Shown here: positions 62,012 to 64,000 of the stretch, in pieces | Numbering within the stretch: position 1 is the first letter of the stretch | How the letters are laid out: each line of letters opens with the position of its first letter | DNA from: Allacma fusca | Lineage: Eukaryota > Arthropoda > Collembola > Symphypleona > Sminthuridae | Direction of reading: 5' to 3' | DNA length: 64,000 nt | NCBI GenBank assembly: GCA_947179485.1 | Contig: OX359246.1 | Location: 53,609,632 to 53,673,631 of the forward strand | The notes under the pieces: generated by a model | The model's database searches: none | The model's input: the letters and a program-made list of their open reading frames with translations, nothing else | What the model was told of the DNA's origin: nothing | Position numbers and translations under genes: made by a program

Positions 62012-64000
62012 GTGTTCGTAAATATTCTGACTGCTGGTGGGCAGAAAAAAATAAGAAGAAAAATGGTTAAAATTATAACAAGTTGATGGTTTAAAGTGAA
62101 ATCGATTTCATTCCATGCATTAGTGATTATTATTAATAAGAATAATTTATAATGACGTTTCAAACTGAACTTCGTAACGTGAAATCTCAGCAACTAGATA
62201 CATCTAGCTTGAATACCTACAATATTTATTTTTTAAGGAACCGTGATACCTCCAACCGCCAATTTAATTTATAAGGGCCACTTTTACATGTAAATCAACT
62301 GTGCCAAATGTCATGGAAGTTGTCCCTTGTGATAATCTCGAAAAAAGTGCAATGCTTTGTAATTGGTAGTAAGGTGACGCTGTGCTCAGCCACAACCTCA
62401 ATAAGTTGTTTATAATTGGAAAACTTTTTAGTATCCCACAGAACGAAAGCTGGTAAAGAAAAGTATTATCACAGTACTGACTTTAAGCCACTGAGCATTA
62501 AATTTCAGGTGGTTGGTGTTGTTAAGGACAAATGGTAGGAAATTGTTATGGATGTATTGGAAAAAATATGTTATTTTTTGGCGAGTGAAAGTATTTAGAA
62601 TTGTTTTTTTTATAATCTGGAAGCAGCTGTTAACAAATATCAAAAGCCACTCTTAAAACGTAATCCCTATGAAAGTCCAGCGTCTGCAATGAAAAAATGG
62701 GACAATCATTAATTAAGAAATTAATCCATGTTCGAGTTTTCCTCACTTTCACTTCTCAGACTGAAGTTATCCTGAACGTGTTCCCTATCCTTAACAATGC
62801 TCATATCCACAATGTTCTCAAGGTTGAGATATTTATGTCAGACGACAGATCCCTGGAAATACCAAAAAAATGAAAACAACATCTGAGTTATAAATATTCA
62901 AACAATTCCGACTTTCGTTTATGTTTGATATCCCTGTGACCGTAAAAATTGACCTGGATCAATGGAACCAATTCTGGACAACCTAGAAACTAGGGGAATC
63001 AAATAAGAACTACTTCTTATGTGGGCAAAAGAAGTGAAAATAGTTCCTGTGAACAGTGTACATTTCATGGAGAGCACAATTTCAACAGCAAGCTGTTCTT
63101 TGGCATACCCAAATAAGTGATTTGTGAGATTACTCAATTACAAATTCTGTAGTGTGATTACAGGGTTTTTACAAATACATTTTGACTCTTTCAAATTGGA
63201 TTGTAGGATATTATACATATTGCCATGCATAACTGAGTTATGTAGGTGTAGGTCCTGCAAAATATTTTCACCTAACAGCCCATATAAGAGAAAAAGTCAA
63301 GTTTCAAATTTTCAGAAAAATGTAATTTGTTGCTCTCTTGGCATTTTTAAAAGGGCTTTCAAACAAACAACATGAGATCACTAAAAGTTCAATACTTTAG
63401 ACACAGGTCGCGAAAAAGTGAAGTAAGGTTTAGATACAAAATAGTAAATCAGCTTCATCAATCGAAGTTTAAAAAAAAAAATTTAAATCGTGTCTTATAA
63501 TGTTTGTTACAATTTCAGATATACATACATAAATATATCAATAATAACTCGTAAGGTTTATCGCATGACACATTGTAGATATCGCTTCAAGTGAGGCTGG
63601 TAAGCTAAGATTATGTACATGTACATGCATTGTACCTGCAGTAATAATTACAAATACATCAAAAAAGACAATAAATCTTCTAACTTTTAATTCATTAGTA
63701 CAAGAAACCAAAGGTTAGGAGAACCGAGAAATAACTATATGAAGCATTGATTTGTATTTAAAAGTTTTTTGGTGTTTCGGGTATATCATATTGACTCTGC
63801 TGAAATACAGATTGAGCCAGTACAGTTGCATATTTCAGGCCGTCAACTGTATTAAAGAATATTATCAATAGCCTTCTAAATAATTATTACGTATCTCTTA
63901 TCTTATCAGCAAGTCTTATAAATAAATTAAAATAAATTATAGAAGTACACTTTAAAAAGTTGGAAGCTCAATTTTGAATCCCTCAATTTCAAACTCATTA
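62012..64000. other. Terminal stretch, no gene recognised
   Basis: No supported gene is seen. About 62930-63440 resembles diverged family E sequence (CCTGTGACCGTAAAAATTGA, CTAGGGGAATCAAATAAG, TTATGTGGGCAAAAGAAG, then AAAGGGCTTTCAAACAA). A (CTAT)-independent AT-rich tail continues to the window end. Confidence 0.5.

Overview
The window is eukaryotic nuclear DNA: AT-rich, intron-bearing and crowded with transposable elements and short simple repeats. The only host gene I can support is a rhodopsin-class neuropeptide receptor that best matches the allatostatin-A receptor family of protostomes, so an arthropod (probably hexapod) source is likely. I cannot name the species.

The receptor gene is on the + strand and spans most of the window. 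Its three coding exons are 25977-26135, 34932-35404 and 55342-55993. The first intron is about 8.8 kb and the second about 19.9 kb. All three exons join in frame with GT-AG borders into a 427-residue seven-helix receptor. A probable 5'UTR splice acceptor lies just before the start codon, and a polyadenylation signal follows at 56065. The promoter is not certain; a TATA-like site at 24176 is only a candidate.

The rest is mobile DNA. At 2322-5907 (minus) is a young APE-type non-LTR retrotransposon with an uninterrupted endonuclease/reverse transcriptase frame, a (CTAT)n tail and a perfect 14-bp target-site duplication (TSD). A 5'-truncated relative lies at 60149-61807 (plus), with a 12-bp TSD. 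It is inserted into the last codons of what looks like a Penelope-like GIY-YIG coding remnant (minus). A deleted Tc1-type transposon lies at 10560-11040 and still carries the last codons of its transposase. Several foldback repeats lie in the introns and flanks.

The most unusual material is a set of short non-autonomous elements, most with 8-bp TSDs typical of hAT transposons. Family A is GGTCTGGTCC-rich, with copies at 6187, 20495 and 52394. Family B is ATCCGCGGAT-rich, at 20022-21284. Family C is GGGTACGGGTAT-rich, at 50847-52153. Family D is TTTCCCTG-rich, with copies at 53799 and 56429. All four have the same plan: a short unique terminal inverted repeat, then arrays of one short, often self-complementary motif in each arm around an AT-rich core, with a different motif in each family. 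The last 6 kb of intron 2 and the 3' flank of the receptor gene are especially dense in them.

Long stretches (1-2307, 6617-10559, 11286-18748, 21293-24175, 56828-59500, 62012-64000 and most of both introns) hold no gene that I can support.
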